Source: Bacillota bacterium (GTDB lineage Bacteria > Bacillota > Sulfobacillia > Sulfobacillales > Sulfobacillaceae). Taken from it: a DNA stretch of 5,065 nucleotides. Location: contig JAMDDZ010000148.1 of the NCBI GenBank assembly GCA_023488565.1, positions 1 through 5,065 on the forward strand, read 5' to 3'. Made by a program: the position numbers and the translations under genes. Of the stretch, positions 4,989 to 5,065 are shown piece after piece. Below the pieces are notes generated by a model that made no database searches, was not told the DNA's origin, and saw only the letters and a list, made by a program, of their open reading frames with translations. Each line of letters begins with the position of its first letter. Position 1 is the stretch's first letter.

Positions 4989-5065
4989 ATGCCCAACCGG
5001 TTGAAAGAACCGCATGCCGTCGATCCCCGGAAACTGGACTCCGGTCGCTGGCAAGCCCGGGTGAC
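4989..5065 (+). CDS. Probable tyrosine recombinase/integrase, N-terminus only (runs off right edge)
   Basis: From ATG at 4989 the 25 visible codons read MPNRLKEPHAVD, then PRKLDSGRWQARV. The pattern basic-residue, SGRWQARV is the first strand of the arm-type DNA-binding domain found at the N-terminus of many phage and island integrases of the tyrosine recombinase family. Those enzymes cut and rejoin DNA at attachment sites. No catalytic residues lie in the window, so the call rests on this short motif. It follows the antitoxin remnant in the same direction after about 175 bases of repeat-containing sequence. Confidence 0.55.
   Translation, partial: MPNRLKEPHAVDPRKLDSGRWQARV

Noticed and set aside
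4774..5004. 76-codon plus-strand frame between the antitoxin remnant and the integrase
   Set aside because: It overlaps the antitoxin frame at one end and the integrase start at the other, has no ribosome site at either ATG (4774, 4798), and its composition (proline and serine runs from the CATTCCC repeats) looks non-coding.

Overview
The window has about 50% GC, strong AGGAGG-type ribosome binding sites and a T-tract terminator. It is bacterial DNA; the strong Shine-Dalgarno sequences hint at a Gram-positive such as a Firmicute, but nothing here fixes the taxon. The mix of a restriction-modification operon, gene remnants, repeats and the start of an integrase gene is typical of a genomic island or defence hotspot.

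Positions 1-3219, minus strand: a tightly coupled operon reading right to left. It starts with hsdM, the adenine methyltransferase of a type I restriction-modification system. Next comes hsdS, the specificity subunit with two target recognition domains. Last is a DUF4268 gene (PD-(D/E)XK nuclease-like fold) that runs off the left edge. hsdM/hsdS overlap by 11 or 20 bases depending on the hsdS start, and hsdS/DUF4268 overlap by 11. No hsdR lies in the window; it would be expected further left.

Positions 3220-4134: about 900 bases without a secure gene. They hold the hsdM leader, several mutually exclusive short open frames, a plus-strand coding tail ending at 3831, a good plus-strand terminator at 3860-3906, a possible extended -10 promoter at 3928, and a hairpin at 4100-4123.

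Positions 4135-4814: a minus-strand 90-residue winged-helix-like gene with a good sigma-70-type promoter faces a plus-strand reading frame. That frame encodes a VbhA-like Fic antitoxin domain (inhibitory motif SVRLEG) but has no ordinary start codon. The two share a perfect 24-base inverted repeat (4197-4220 and 4660-4683) in the same reading frame. Inverting the 439 bases between them would move the promoter, start codon and first 62 codons of the winged-helix gene in frame onto the antitoxin domain. This would make a 113-residue fusion in place of the 90-residue protein. It looks like a small invertible cassette of shufflon type and is the most unusual thing in the window.

Positions 4815-5065: a short region with repeated CATTCCC motifs, then the start of a probable tyrosine recombinase/integrase gene (from 4989) that runs off the right edge. 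Such an enzyme could mobilise the island and might act on the inverted repeats, but that is inference.
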